From contig CBDFJZ010000006.1 in assembly GCA_965248675.1 (NCBI GenBank), positions 434,001-498,000 on the forward strand: DNA of 64,000 nt. The letters run 5' to 3'. This document shows positions 1 through 7,942 of this stretch, in pieces. The position numbers were made by a program, and so were the translations under genes. The DNA comes from UBA6627 sp965248675 (GTDB taxonomy: Bacteria > Chloroflexota > Dehalococcoidia > UBA2979). The first letter of the stretch is position 1; every line of letters starts with the position of its first letter. Below the pieces are notes generated by a model that had not been told where the DNA came from, searched no databases, and saw only the letters and a list, made by a program, of their open reading frames with translations.

Positions 1-1
1 C

Positions 2-745
2 TACGATCTCTCGCCCGCGCGCGCCGCCGGTAGCGGCGACCTGGTCAATCCTCGATCACACCTCCCGGAGACGGGGACGACACATCCCGGCCCGCAAACA
101 TGGTCGCGCCACGTCGTGATGACGAACTGGACGATCTGGGAGCTGGCCAAGCCGGTCGTCGCCCAGGTGCATGGCCACTGCCTCGCTGGCGGCACCGAGC
201 TCGCCTCGATCTGCGACTTCCGAATCGTCGCCGACGACGCGCAGGTCGGCTACCCGCCGGTCCGCGCGATGACCACGATGGACATGATGTGGAGCCCCTG
301 GCACCTGCCCCCGGCCAAGGCCCGCGAATTCGCCTACGTCGGCGACTCCTTCTCCGGCACTGAAATGGCGAGGCTCGGTTGGGCGAACTATGCCGTCCCC
401 GGCGACCAGCTCGACGAGTTCACCGATGAGTTCGCGCGCCGCATGGCGCACGTCGATAACGACATGCTGATGTACTCGAAGCGCGCCGTGAACCGCCAGT
501 ACGAGAGCATGGGCATCCGCCACGGCCTCGCCTCCGGCACCGAGATCCAGGCCCTGAGCGCCCTGCGGCCCGCCGCCTCCGAGTGGGGACGGCGCGTCGC
601 CGAGGACGGCCTGAAGGGCGCCCTCGAATGGCGCGACGGCCCGTTCCGCGACTTCCGAGGCGCCTACGACAGCGCCCCCCACGAGCGAGCGATCGCCGGC
701 ACTGAGGGCAATGGCTCGGACGGCCCGAACCGCAAGGAGTACTAA
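2..745 (+). CDS. Enoyl-CoA hydratase/isomerase (crotonase) family, 5' end outside window
   Basis: The frame is open from the window edge, so the N-terminus is missing; the first visible residues are YDLSPARAAG. The segment AKPVVAQVHGHCLAGGTELA is the crotonase core, where the GG-containing loop builds the oxyanion hole that polarises the acyl-CoA thioester. It is followed by CDFRIVADDAQVGYPPVRA, the second half of the fold, and by a helical C-terminal part. The family hydrates or isomerises acyl-CoA thioesters in the cytoplasm; the substrate cannot be told from sequence. The general beta-oxidation glutamates are not clearly placed. A hairpin follows the TAA stop directly. Confidence 0.85.
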   Translation, partial: YDLSPARAAGSGDLVNPRSHLPETGTTHPGPQTWSRHVVMTNWTIWELAKPVVAQVHGHCLAGGTELASICDFRIVADDAQVGYPPVRAMTTMDMMWSPWHLPPAKAREFAYVGDSFSGTEMARLGWANYAVPGDQLDEFTDEFARRMAHVDNDMLMYSKRAVNRQYESMGIRHGLASGTEIQALSALRPAASEWGRRVAEDGLKGALEWRDGPFRDFRGAYDSAPHERAIAGTEGNGSDGPNRKEY

Positions 746-758
746 CCCCCTTCGGGGG
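746..758 (+). terminator. C(UUCG)G-type hairpin after crotonase gene
   Basis: CCCCC TTC GGGGG starts at the base after the crotonase TAA codon and folds as a short stem with a UUCG tetraloop closed by C-G. No T-run follows, so termination is plausible but unproven. Confidence 0.45.
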
Positions 759-810
759 CTACCGACGCTTCGCGCCTGCTACTCCACCCGGTAGCCGAGT
801 GACGAAGAAC

Positions 811-1050
811 GCGCCTCGTGGTGCCAGAAGCCGCTGCTACAAGAGGCCCCTGCTCAGTCTCAGAGCACGTCCGAGACACCCCAGCTCCTCCCGCCGCCAC
901 CGACGGTAACGGCCGGCCAGGGGGCTCTCGGCTTGGATCGGTCCCAAGGACACCGGTCCCGTGGCCAGGAGTGTCGAGGGCCTCGCCCGTAGGGGCGATC
1001 GAATAGCCAGAGTGCCCCGGCGAACGACAGGTCGTGGGTAGCCGCGCGCC
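811..1050 (+). repeat. Intergenic repeat family, copy A
   Basis: This begins near CGCCTCGTGGTGCCAGAAGC and ends in the motif GGCCTCGCCCGTAGGGGCGATC plus about 40 bp. It is a diverged direct copy of the element 318 bp downstream (copy B), with most of its length alignable by eye. The internal hairpin seen in copies B and D is partly decayed here (AAGGACACCGGTCCC). No credible protein is encoded: the frames are arginine-rich shadows. With copy B it fills the 832-bp gap between the crotonase gene and glnII. Confidence 0.7.
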
Positions 1051-1130
1051 ACCCTGAGAATCAGACATCGCCAGCGGAACTGTTGCCCGGCGCCGGTCCG
1101 ATCGAGGACAGACTGTCCGTCACCCAGCAC

Positions 1131-1372
1131 GCCTCGTGGTGCCAGAAGCCGCTGCTGCAAGACGCCCCTGCTCAGTCTCAGAGCACGTCCGAGACACCCC
1201 AGGCTCCTCCCGCCGCCACCTGACGGTCGCGACGGCCGATCGGATCTCGGCTTGGAGGGGTCCCGGGGACACCTGTCCCCGGGCGGGGGTGTCGGGGGCC
1301 TCGCCCGTAGGGCGATCGAAAGGCCAGAGTGCCCCCGACGAACGACTCGTCGTACGCACGTCGCTCGCCAGC
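1131..1372 (+). repeat. Intergenic repeat family, copy B
   Basis: This is the second tandem copy, again opening with GCCTCGTGGTGCCAGAAGCC. It holds a perfect 10-bp inverted repeat (CCCGGGGACA at 1262-1271, TGTCCCCGGG at 1274-1283). The family core follows, GGGGGCCTCGCCCGTAGGGC, whose CGCCC-GTA-GGGCG forms a second hairpin. From 1373 to the end of glnII at 1578 I see no gene or clear signal. Confidence 0.72.
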
Positions 1373-1577
1373 ACAGAAACCAGCAGCCGACCTCGAAACG
1401 CCGACAGCTTGATCCGGCTAGCCCAGCAACACGAGCCAGCGCTCGCACCCAGCGCCGCCGAGCGGCGCACCGAGCTACGCGTCACCAGATGACACAGCCG
1501 ACGACGCTCGCCCCAGGTGCCCTCAGCCGCCGAAGGCGCTCGAGGGACCGCGAAGCGTCATCGAGCCACGAAGTGGC

Positions 1578-2579
1578 CTAGCCGTCGAGCGCCTCGCACA
1601 CCGTATTCGTGATCAACCGCGTCACCACGTACGGGTCCATGTTCGCGTTGGGACGCCGGTCCTCGATGTAACCCTTCTGGTCGCGCTCCACCTGCCACGG
1701 GATACGCACCGAGGCACCACGGTCCGAGACGCCGTAGTTGTACTCGGTCCATGGCGCCGTCTCGTGGAGACCGGTCAACCGCTCGTCCACACCGGCTCCG
1801 TAGGCCGTGATGTGCTCGTCGTGCTTCTTGCCCAGCGCCTCCGCGGCGATCACGATCGGCTCGTACGACTCGCGCATCCCGTTAGTCGAGAAGTTCGTGT
1901 GAGCGCCGGCGCCGTTCCAGTCCCCTGGGATCGGCTTCGGGTGCAGCGTCGCGACCGTGTCGAACTCCTCGCCCAGGCGGTAGAGCAGCCAGCGAGCGAC
2001 CCACAGCTGGTCGGAGACCTCCACCGGCCCGAGCGGCCCGATCTGGAACTCCCACTGGCCCATCATCACCTCGGCGTTGGTCCCCGCGATCACGATCCCC
2101 GCCTCGATGCACGCGGTCGTGTGCGCCTCGACGACGTCGCGGCCCCAGATCTCGTCTGAGCCCACGCCGCAGTAGTAGGGGCCCTGCGGACCGGGGAAGC
2201 CGCTCGTCGGCCAACCCAGCGGGCGGCCATCCTGCAGGAACGTGTACTCCTGCTCGATGCCGAACCACGGCTCGTGACTGGCGTGCTTCTCGGCCACCTC
2301 GGCGCACGCGCGACGCGTGTTCGTCGGGTGCGGGTTCATATCGGTCAGCAGCACCTCGGTCATCACCAGCACGTCATCGCCGCCGCGGACGGGATCGGGA
2401 CAGACGAACACCGGCTGCAGCACGCAGTCGGAGTTGTCGCCGGGCGCCTGGTTCGTGCTCGAACCGTCGAAGCCCCAGATCCCCGGCGCTTCGCCGTCCG
2501 CGATGATCTTCGTCTTCGAACGGACCAGCGCCGTGGGCTCCGTTCCGTCGATCCAGATGTATTCGGCCCGATACGGCAT
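1578..2579 (-). CDS. glnII: Glutamine synthetase, type II (GSII family)
   Basis: The protein has 333 residues and would make glutamine from glutamate, ammonia and ATP in the cytoplasm. The beta-grasp N-domain has WGFDGSST (36-42). The catalytic domain has FGIEQEY (106-112) with metal-binding glutamates, and GDWNGAGAHTNFST (219-232), the compact GSII version of the ATP/glutamate site. Length and motifs fit the eukaryotic-type octa-/decameric GSII, not the 470-residue GSI. The ATG at 2579 has GAGGGG upstream and is preferred over a GTG two codons earlier. It diverges from glnA across 433 bp, so both nitrogen-assimilation enzymes can share one control region. GSII enzymes are not adenylylated. 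Confidence 0.93.
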   Translation of the reverse strand: MPYRAEYIWIDGTEPTALVRSKTKIIADGEAPGIWGFDGSSTNQAPGDNSDCVLQPVFVCPDPVRGGDDVLVMTEVLLTDMNPHPTNTRRACAEVAEKHASHEPWFGIEQEYTFLQDGRPLGWPTSGFPGPQGPYYCGVGSDEIWGRDVVEAHTTACIEAGIVIAGTNAEVMMGQWEFQIGPLGPVEVSDQLWVARWLLYRLGEEFDTVATLHPKPIPGDWNGAGAHTNFSTNGMRESYEPIVIAAEALGKKHDEHITAYGAGVDERLTGLHETAPWTEYNYGVSDRGASVRIPWQVERDQKGYIEDRRPNANMDPYVVTRLITNTVCEALDG

Positions 2580-3012
2580 CCACACCCCTCTTACGTCCCT
2601 CGAAGACAGCCGCGCGACGCGCGGCGATCAACGTGAGCTGACGAGTTCAGCCGCCACAGTATGGCGCGGTCGGCTGAGGCTCCCTCGGGCTTGATCAGGC
2701 CCCGCGTTGCGCTCGCGAACCTCGAGGAATCACAGGTACCCAGCCTGCCCCTTGGAGGTTTCGTTCGCGTTTCGCGGCCGGCGATCGCGGGGTGCGAGTC
2801 TCACGAAGGCCCCGACCCTGTCTCGCGTGCCGCCGCGCTCAGCGCACGCCGACGGTACGGTGCGTGACGGGGAGCTGAAACACGGGTGAAACACCCGCTG
2901 GCTACGTTCCCCACCGAGTCTCGAGCATGACCCGACGCAGGCGGGGCCCGCGCCGCGATGGCGCTGATCCTGGGCGCATCAGGTCGGGCGCACGAAGAAG
3001 GAAGACCCAGAC
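2580..3012. promoter_or_regulatory. Divergent glnII/glnA control region
   Basis: This 433-bp region between the two start codons carries no credible gene. Near the glnA side, GTGAC (2864-2868), GAAAC (2877-2881) and GAAAC (2888-2892) lie in a row, the last two exactly 11 bp apart, one helical turn. The last overlaps a 6-bp inverted repeat, CGGGTG-aaa-CACCCG (2883-2897). GTnAC/GAAAC half-sites with 6-nt gaps are the known binding pattern of the actinobacterial nitrogen regulator GlnR, so this is a candidate nitrogen-response site. The GTGAC to GAAAC gap is 8 nt rather than 6, which weakens the match. Confidence 0.45.
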
Positions 3013-4443
3013 ATGGCCAACGAAGCCGCGCCCGTGCTCCAGCTGATGGAGCAGAGCAGCGCGAGATACCTCGACATCAAATTCACCGACGTGCCCGGCA
3101 CGTGGCAGCACGTCACGCTCCCGCTGAGCGAAGTCAACGACGATCTGTTCCTGCGCGGCACCGGCTTCGATGGATCCTCGATTCGCGGCTTCCAGGCCAT
3201 CAACGAGTCCGACATGCTGCTCGTGCCGGATGCCAGCACCGCCATCGTCGACCCCTTCTCCCCCGAGACCGTGACGATCGTCGCCGACGTGCGCGACCCG
3301 ATCACGGAGGGCCCGTACAGCCGAGACCCGCGCAACGTCGCGAAGAAGGCCGAGGCCCATCTCGCCTCGACCGGCCTCGGCGACACCGCCTACTTCGGGC
3401 CCGAGCTCGAGTTCTTCGTCTTCGATCAGGTGCGCTTCGACCAGACCCCGAACTCCGGCTACTACTACGTCGAGTCAGACGAAGGCGTGTGGCGCTCCGG
3501 TGAGCCCTTCACCGTCGACGGCGAGGGCCTGAACCTTGGCATGAAGCCCCGGCACAAGGAGGGCTACTTCCCGGCGCCACCGGTGGACACCTTCATGGAG
3601 TTCCGCAACAACGCCACGGCCCACCTCGAGCACTTCGGGATGGTCGTCGAGAAGCACCACCACGAGGTGGCGACCGCCGGCCAGGCCGAGATCGACATTC
3701 GCTTCGAGTCACTGCTGCGGCAGTCTGATCACGTGATGGCTTACAAGTACGTCGTCAAGAACACCGCGCGCGAGTACGGCAAAGTCGCCACCTTCATGCC
3801 GAAGCCGCTGTTCGACGACAACGGCACGGGCATGCACGTCCACCAGTCGATCTGGAAGGACGGCAACACCACCTTCGCCGGCGATCAGTACGCCGGCATG
3901 AGCCAGGTCGCCATGCACTACATCGGCGGGCTGCTGGCCCATGGCCGCGCCCTGGCGGCCATCGTCGCGCCGACCTCCAACTCTTACAAGCGGCTCGTGC
4001 CCGGCTTCGAGGCGCCGACAATCCTCGCGCTCTCCGCACGCAACCGCTCCGCCGCCGCCCGCATCCCGATGTACTTCCAGGACGCCGCGGCGAAACGCGT
4101 CGAGTTCCGCCCGCCCGACCCGACGGCCAACCCGTATCTCGCCTTCTCGGCGATGCTCATGGCCGGCCTCGACGGGATCGCCAACGAGATCGATCCGGGC
4201 GAGCCGGTCGACTACGACCTCTTCGAGGCCTCGGGGGACACGCTCGCGGCGCTCGCGCAGATGCCGTCGAGCATCGAAGAGGCGCTCGAGGCGCTCGAGG
4301 CGGATCACGACTTCCTGCTGCAGGGCGACGTCTTCACGCCGGACCTGCTGGAGTCCTACATCGGCTTCAAACGAGAGACCGAGGTCGACGAGATCCGCCT
4401 GCGCCCTCACCCGTGGGAGTTCTACCTCTCGTTCGACGCCTAG
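3013..4443 (+). CDS. glnA: Glutamine synthetase, type I
   Basis: The protein has 476 residues, the usual GSI length, and forms a dodecamer catalysing ATP-dependent glutamine synthesis. Visible signatures are GFDGSSIRGF (51-60), FGPELEFFVFD (about 128-138), NRSAAARIP (from residue 344; ATP-binding region) and a C-terminus ending PHPWEFYLSFDA. Tyr401 in PVDYDLFE sits where the adenylylated tyrosine of enterobacterial GlnA lies (NLYDLPPE), so control by GlnE-type adenylylation is possible. Upstream GAAGGAAG gives a good ribosome site. It diverges from glnII behind a shared control region. Confidence 0.95.
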   Translation: MANEAAPVLQLMEQSSARYLDIKFTDVPGTWQHVTLPLSEVNDDLFLRGTGFDGSSIRGFQAINESDMLLVPDASTAIVDPFSPETVTIVADVRDPITEGPYSRDPRNVAKKAEAHLASTGLGDTAYFGPELEFFVFDQVRFDQTPNSGYYYVESDEGVWRSGEPFTVDGEGLNLGMKPRHKEGYFPAPPVDTFMEFRNNATAHLEHFGMVVEKHHHEVATAGQAEIDIRFESLLRQSDHVMAYKYVVKNTAREYGKVATFMPKPLFDDNGTGMHVHQSIWKDGNTTFAGDQYAGMSQVAMHYIGGLLAHGRALAAIVAPTSNSYKRLVPGFEAPTILALSARNRSAAARIPMYFQDAAAKRVEFRPPDPTANPYLAFSAMLMAGLDGIANEIDPGEPVDYDLFEASGDTLAALAQMPSSIEEALEALEADHDFLLQGDVFTPDLLESYIGFKRETEVDEIRLRPHPWEFYLSFDA

Positions 4444-4616
4444 CGTCCAATCGCCAGGAATCCAATGGCGACAACGGGCACTAGAGGCTCAAGCGGCGCG
4501 CGACCCCAACCCGACACCCGCGGCGCGCGCGACACTACGACCCGTCGACGGGCGGATGAGTATCCTTCTGCGACGACGCAGCCGCGTGGTGCACGCGGCG
4601 AGGAGAGGATTGACCG

Positions 4617-5102
4617 GTGGCTCACAACGATGACATCAGCGCGGCGCTGCATGCCCAGGTTTACGGTCTGACGATCGTGGGATCGAAGTCGTCGGAAGGG
4701 GAACCGAACGGGATGACGGCGAACTGGGTCACCCAGGTGTCGTTCGACCCGCGGATCGTCGCGGTCGCGATCCAGGACGGTGCGCACACCCGCAAGAACA
4801 TCGACGACACCGGCGTGTTCTCAATCTCGGTGATGGGCGAAGGCACCAAAGACCTCTCGCTCAAGTTCACGAAAAAGTCGACCAGCGGCGAGGGTCGGCT
4901 CGAGGACGAACCGGTGTCGTACCACGAGACAGGCGCGCCGGTCCTCGATTCGTCGGTCGCCTGGATCGAGTGCCGCGTCGTCGGTCAGTCTGAGCCCGGT
5001 GACCACGTCGTCTACTTCGGCGAGGTGATCGGCGGCGGCGCGAGCGAGGACGAGGCACCCGCGACGACGCTGCGCGACACCGGCATGTCGTACGCAGGCT
5101 AG
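4617..5102 (+). CDS. Flavin reductase-like, FMN-binding domain protein
   Basis: The protein has 161 residues and probably starts at GTG (4617), with GAGGAGAGG about 8 nt upstream. It has the split-barrel flavin reductase fold: MTANWVTQVSFDPRIVAVAI near residues 32-52, where family members hold FMN, then HTRKNI and VFSISVMGEG. Relatives reduce free flavin with NAD(P)H for a partner monooxygenase; no obvious partner is adjacent. It lies 173 bp after glnA on the same strand, so co-transcription is possible but not shown. Confidence 0.8.
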   Translation: MAHNDDISAALHAQVYGLTIVGSKSSEGEPNGMTANWVTQVSFDPRIVAVAIQDGAHTRKNIDDTGVFSISVMGEGTKDLSLKFTKKSTSGEGRLEDEPVSYHETGAPVLDSSVAWIECRVVGQSEPGDHVVYFGEVIGGGASEDEAPATTLRDTGMSYAG

Positions 5103-5334
5103 CCTGCCTCGCCCCCGAGGTTTCGCGGCAGATCACACATTGCCCGGAGCCTGATACCGCCTTCGCGACTCCGAATGTGCGACCGGCGAGGCCGTTCGAT
5201 CGAAGCGAATTCTCCCCACGGGATGCTGGACCCGCGACCTGAGGGAGCGCAGCGCCGTCCGAGGGGGTGTGGCCTCGCCCCGAGGGCGATCACGACCCGC
5301 CACCGCGACGACGATCCGATGCCTTCCCGGCGGG
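5103..5334. other. Non-coding spacer with one weak repeat core
   Basis: This stretch follows the flavin reductase gene. GGCCTCGCCCCGAGGGCGATC near 5271 matches the hairpin core of the repeat family (CGCCC-CGA-GGGCG). I see no protein-coding signal; the frames here are low-quality and arginine-rich. Confidence 0.5.
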
Positions 5335-5575
5335 GGCATGGGGGCGCCTCGCCCGGAGCGCAATCCCGACATGAACGCCCCCTCGGACGTTTGTGTCCGG
5401 TCTGCGCAGTTCGAGCGGGGATGTGGGGCCCTCGCCCGTTGGGCGGTCCCGTGAGCGCCCGCACGGACGTTTGTGTCCAGTCTGAACAGTTCGAGCGGGG
5501 GTGTGGGGGCCCTCGCCCGTTGGGCGATCCCGCCAGCGCTCCCACGGACGTTTGGGTCGAGCCTCTGTGTCAAGC
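5335..5575 (+). repeat. About 80-bp tandem repeat, three units
   Basis: Three units follow one another. Each has a CCTCGCCC..GGGCG hairpin core, about 30 bp of spacer, then CGGACGTTTGTGTCC and CAGTTCGAGCGGGGG. The GGACGTTTG motif recurs at about 5384, 5464 and 5544, a period of 80 bp. Units 2 and 3 are nearly identical; unit 1 has diverged and unit 3 loses the tail. The core is shared with the longer repeats on both sides of the gln locus. Confidence 0.75.
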
Positions 5576-5599
5576 GCCTGTGCAGACCGAAGATGTGTC

Positions 5600-5770
5600 G
5601 GATAGGCGAGGGTCTCGGGGATCGCCCGTAGGGCGATCTCCCAGTTCGCAGTGCCCCCCGACGAACGAACTGACTACCAGCGCCCGCGCGCAGCACGCCG
5701 CCAGTCGCCTACACGTCGGTACCGTCGCGAAACGACGCGAGCCCTTCGTCGCACCGGCGCCCTCTGAGCT
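5600..5770 (+). repeat. Intergenic repeat family, copy C (5'-truncated)
   Basis: This contains the family core ATCGCCCGTAGGGCGATC at about 5621 and then CAGTTCGCAGTGCCCCCCGACG. The tail CCAGCGCCCGCG...AGCACGCCGCCAG and GAGCCCTTCGTCGCACCGG recurs in copy D. The 5' half with the long hairpin is absent, replaced by the end of the 80-bp tandem array. Confidence 0.65.
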
Positions 5771-5784
5771 CCCATCCCGATAGC

Positions 5785-6130
5785 GTCTGCCTTGCGGTAC
5801 CAGAAGCTCGTTACTCAAGACGCCCCCACACAGCCTCCGAATCCCACCGAGACGAAGCACCCCCCACTCGCCGGTCACCGAAGCTCACGACGGCCGCCCG
5901 GCCCCCCCGGCTTGCCAGGGAGTCCGAGGGGCAAGCTGCCCCTCGGCGGGGGTGTCGGGGGCCTCGCCCGTAGGGCGATCCCCCAGTTCGCAGTGCCCCC
6001 GACGAACGAATCGACCACCAGCGCCCGCGCCCAGCACGCCGCCAGCCGCCCACCTCGCAGATCGTGCGCTCGCCTCCGGTGCCCCCGACGCCAGCGATCC
6101 TCCAGCCCTTCGTCGCACCGGCAAATCGGG
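5785..6130 (+). repeat. Intergenic repeat family, copy D (full length)
   Basis: This opens with TACCAGAAGCTCGTTACTCAAG, the counterpart of the start of copies A and B. It holds a perfect 10-bp inverted repeat (CCGAGGGGCA at 5924-5933, TGCCCCTCGG at 5937-5946) at the same place as the hairpin of copy B but with different bases in both arms. The core GCCTCGCCCGTAGGGCGATC follows at 5961, then the tail shared with copy C. From 6131 to 6481 I see no gene and no further repeat. Confidence 0.72.
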
Positions 6131-6481
6131 CGGGATCTATTGAACTTCGCAACCCGAAGGCACGCCGCGCATCAGTACTTGCACCGCTCGCGCCGCGAAG
6201 AACGTTGGCATCACATCGCGAAGAGAGCAACTGCGAAGAGAGAGGCGCGTCAGCATGGCGGGGGCCGCCGCGGAATCGATCAAGAGTTGTTCTGAGTGGC
6301 TTGATGTCGACCTTGACCCCCGGCGCTCGGCCGAACTCGGTCGCGGAGTCGCGAAGCGACGCCCCCGCGACCCACGAACCGATCGGCGACGTCGTGCGGA
6401 TGCAGCAAGGCGCTCGCTCACTTGCCGCCGACCGGCCGCAACGGGAGACTGATCGCCCCACCGCCGTGACGAGGCCGCCCG

Positions 6482-7246
6482 ATGACCCTGCGCCTGCCCG
6501 CGCCCGTGCTACTCATCCTGCTGATCGCCGTCACCGCACTCTTGATCGGGCTCGGCATCTGGCAGCTCCTGCGCAACGACTGGAAGAACGGCCTCGTCGC
6601 CGAGCGAAACGCCCGCACCGACGCGGCGCCCTTGACCTTCGAGGCGGCGCGCGGACTCCACCTCGATCTGCTCGACTACCGTCGGCTGGCCGACGGCGGC
6701 GCCTGGGATCACGAGCGCTCGTTCATCCTCGCGAACCGGGCGCGCTTCGGAACGAAGGGTGAGGAGCTGGTCACGCCGCTGCTGCTGGCGCCTGGTGGCC
6801 CCGCGATCCTCGTGAACCGCGGCTGGTACCCGGATGGCGAGCGTGAAGCGGTGCAGGCCGAGTTGGAGCGCCGGCCAGACGCGGTATCGGGGCTGATCAG
6901 CATCCAGACGCGACAGGGACGGGCGACAGCCGCGAGCACCTGGACCAGCATCGATCCGTCGGCGATGGGCGCGGAGCTGCCGTACGAGCTACTCCCATGG
7001 ATCGTGATCGAGGGCGAGCTGGTCAGCGCGTCGGCGAACCCGGACGGCGAGCTACCGGTGCAGCGCTACGCGGCGTTCGTGAACACCACGCCGCATATGG
7101 AGTACGCGCTGACCTGGTTCGGCCTCGCAGCCGCGTTAACCGTGATCGCGCTGGTGCGGTTCGTCGTCACTCCTCGGCGTCTCGACGTTGAGCGCCCGGA
7201 CGAAGCGGCCGCTGACCCCGCCGCGACGGCGGGGTCAGACCGATGA
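6482..7246 (+). CDS. SURF1 family protein (cytochrome oxidase assembly)
   Basis: The protein has 254 residues and the two-helix SURF1 layout. An N-terminal membrane segment (about 8-29) ends in LGIWQL, then comes an extracytoplasmic domain with LVNRGW, and a second membrane segment near 205-225 is preceded by PHMEYALTWFGLA. These three motifs are the family hallmark. SURF1 helps insert heme into heme-copper oxidases, which implies aerobic respiration; no oxidase subunits are in the window. GAGG lies 8 nt before the ATG. The last coding bases form one arm of a bidirectional terminator shared with the convergent DinB-like gene. Confidence 0.9.
   Translation: MTLRLPAPVLLILLIAVTALLIGLGIWQLLRNDWKNGLVAERNARTDAAPLTFEAARGLHLDLLDYRRLADGGAWDHERSFILANRARFGTKGEELVTPLLLAPGGPAILVNRGWYPDGEREAVQAELERRPDAVSGLISIQTRQGRATAASTWTSIDPSAMGAELPYELLPWIVIEGELVSASANPDGELPVQRYAAFVNTTPHMEYALTWFGLAAALTVIALVRFVVTPRRLDVERPDEAAADPAATAGSDR
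7213..7237. terminator. Bidirectional terminator between SURF1 and DinB-like genes
   Basis: TGACCCCGCCG-CGA-CGGCGGGGTCA is a perfect 11-bp stem with a 3-nt loop. It lies within the last codons of the SURF1 gene and just beyond the stop of the convergent gene. No long T-run, as is common in GC-rich genomes. Confidence 0.7.
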
Positions 7247-7258
7247 CGGTGGCTCGGG

Positions 7259-7675
7259 TTACGAGGTCGCGGCGGTGATCTGCTGGGCGTGGACGGTCGC
7301 GTGTGACGCGAGCAGCTCCATCCGCGACTGGATCGTCTGGTCCTCGCCGACCTTCTTCTCCAGGTCGCGATCCTCCACGTAGCGCGTCACCTTGCTGCTC
7401 GCCTCCAGGGCAGATTCCAGCGCCGCGATCGCGTCCGCTGGGCTGCTCAGCGCCAGCTCAGGCTTGTCGGGCGCCTTACCCATCATCGTGTCCGCGACGC
7501 CGCCGGCGATCCCCAGTTCGCCTCCGATCACGTGCTCCGCCATCTGACGCGCGTTCCATTCCTCATCGCCGTCCGGGACCACTTCCCACTTCGACGCGTC
7601 GGCGGCCTCGATCGCGGCCTTCAACGCGGCGTGCCCCTCTTCAATTTGCGCGCGTAGCTCGTCTGCGGATGCCAC
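7259..7675 (-). CDS. DinB-like (DinB/YfiT fold) protein
   Basis: The protein has 138 residues and probably starts at GTG. It is an all-helical four-helix bundle. A histidine in ARQMAEHVIGGE (about residue 48) and the pair in SHATVHAQQI near the C-terminus match the three-histidine metal site of the DinB/YfiT superfamily. Members act as metal-dependent thiol-transferases or damage-inducible proteins; the substrate here is unknown. It is convergent with the SURF1 gene and divergent from the aminopeptidase. Confidence 0.75.
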   Translation of the reverse strand: MASADELRAQIEEGHAALKAAIEAADASKWEVVPDGDEEWNARQMAEHVIGGELGIAGGVADTMMGKAPDKPELALSSPADAIAALESALEASSKVTRYVEDRDLEKKVGEDQTIQSRMELLASHATVHAQQITAATS

Positions 7676-7734
7676 GACACCCCCTCACCCGTGCGGATTC
7701 CTCGCGTATCGCCCGTAATCTACATGAGGGCCTC

Positions 7735-7755
7735 GCCCCTGTCCGGAGCAGGGGC
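7735..7755. repeat. Hairpin upstream of aminopeptidase N gene
   Basis: GCCCCTG-7 nt-CAGGGGC, preceded by GGGCCTC as in the repeat-family core. This could be a degenerate relative of the repeats at 0.8-1.4 and 5.3-6.1 kb, or a stray hairpin in the 267-bp divergent promoter region. Confidence 0.35.
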
Positions 7756-7942
7756 TGAACACCGGCGCTCAACCCCAACCGGGCGCCGAAACCTGACGGC
7801 CACGCCGTGCCCCCACCTCGTCCCGGTACTACCATGCGAACTTCGAGCGGGCGTCACCCAGCTGCTGTCAACGAGCCTTGCCGAGGTGGGACCGTGGGCA
7901 GCCCGCGGGTACGCCGTCCCGGCGCAGTCCGAAGGATCGTCC

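Noticed and set aside
5175..5783. Long open frames through the repeat region at 5.2-6.5 kb
   Set aside because: They cross the repeat units in different frames, are rich in Arg/Pro/Gly and have no conserved motif.
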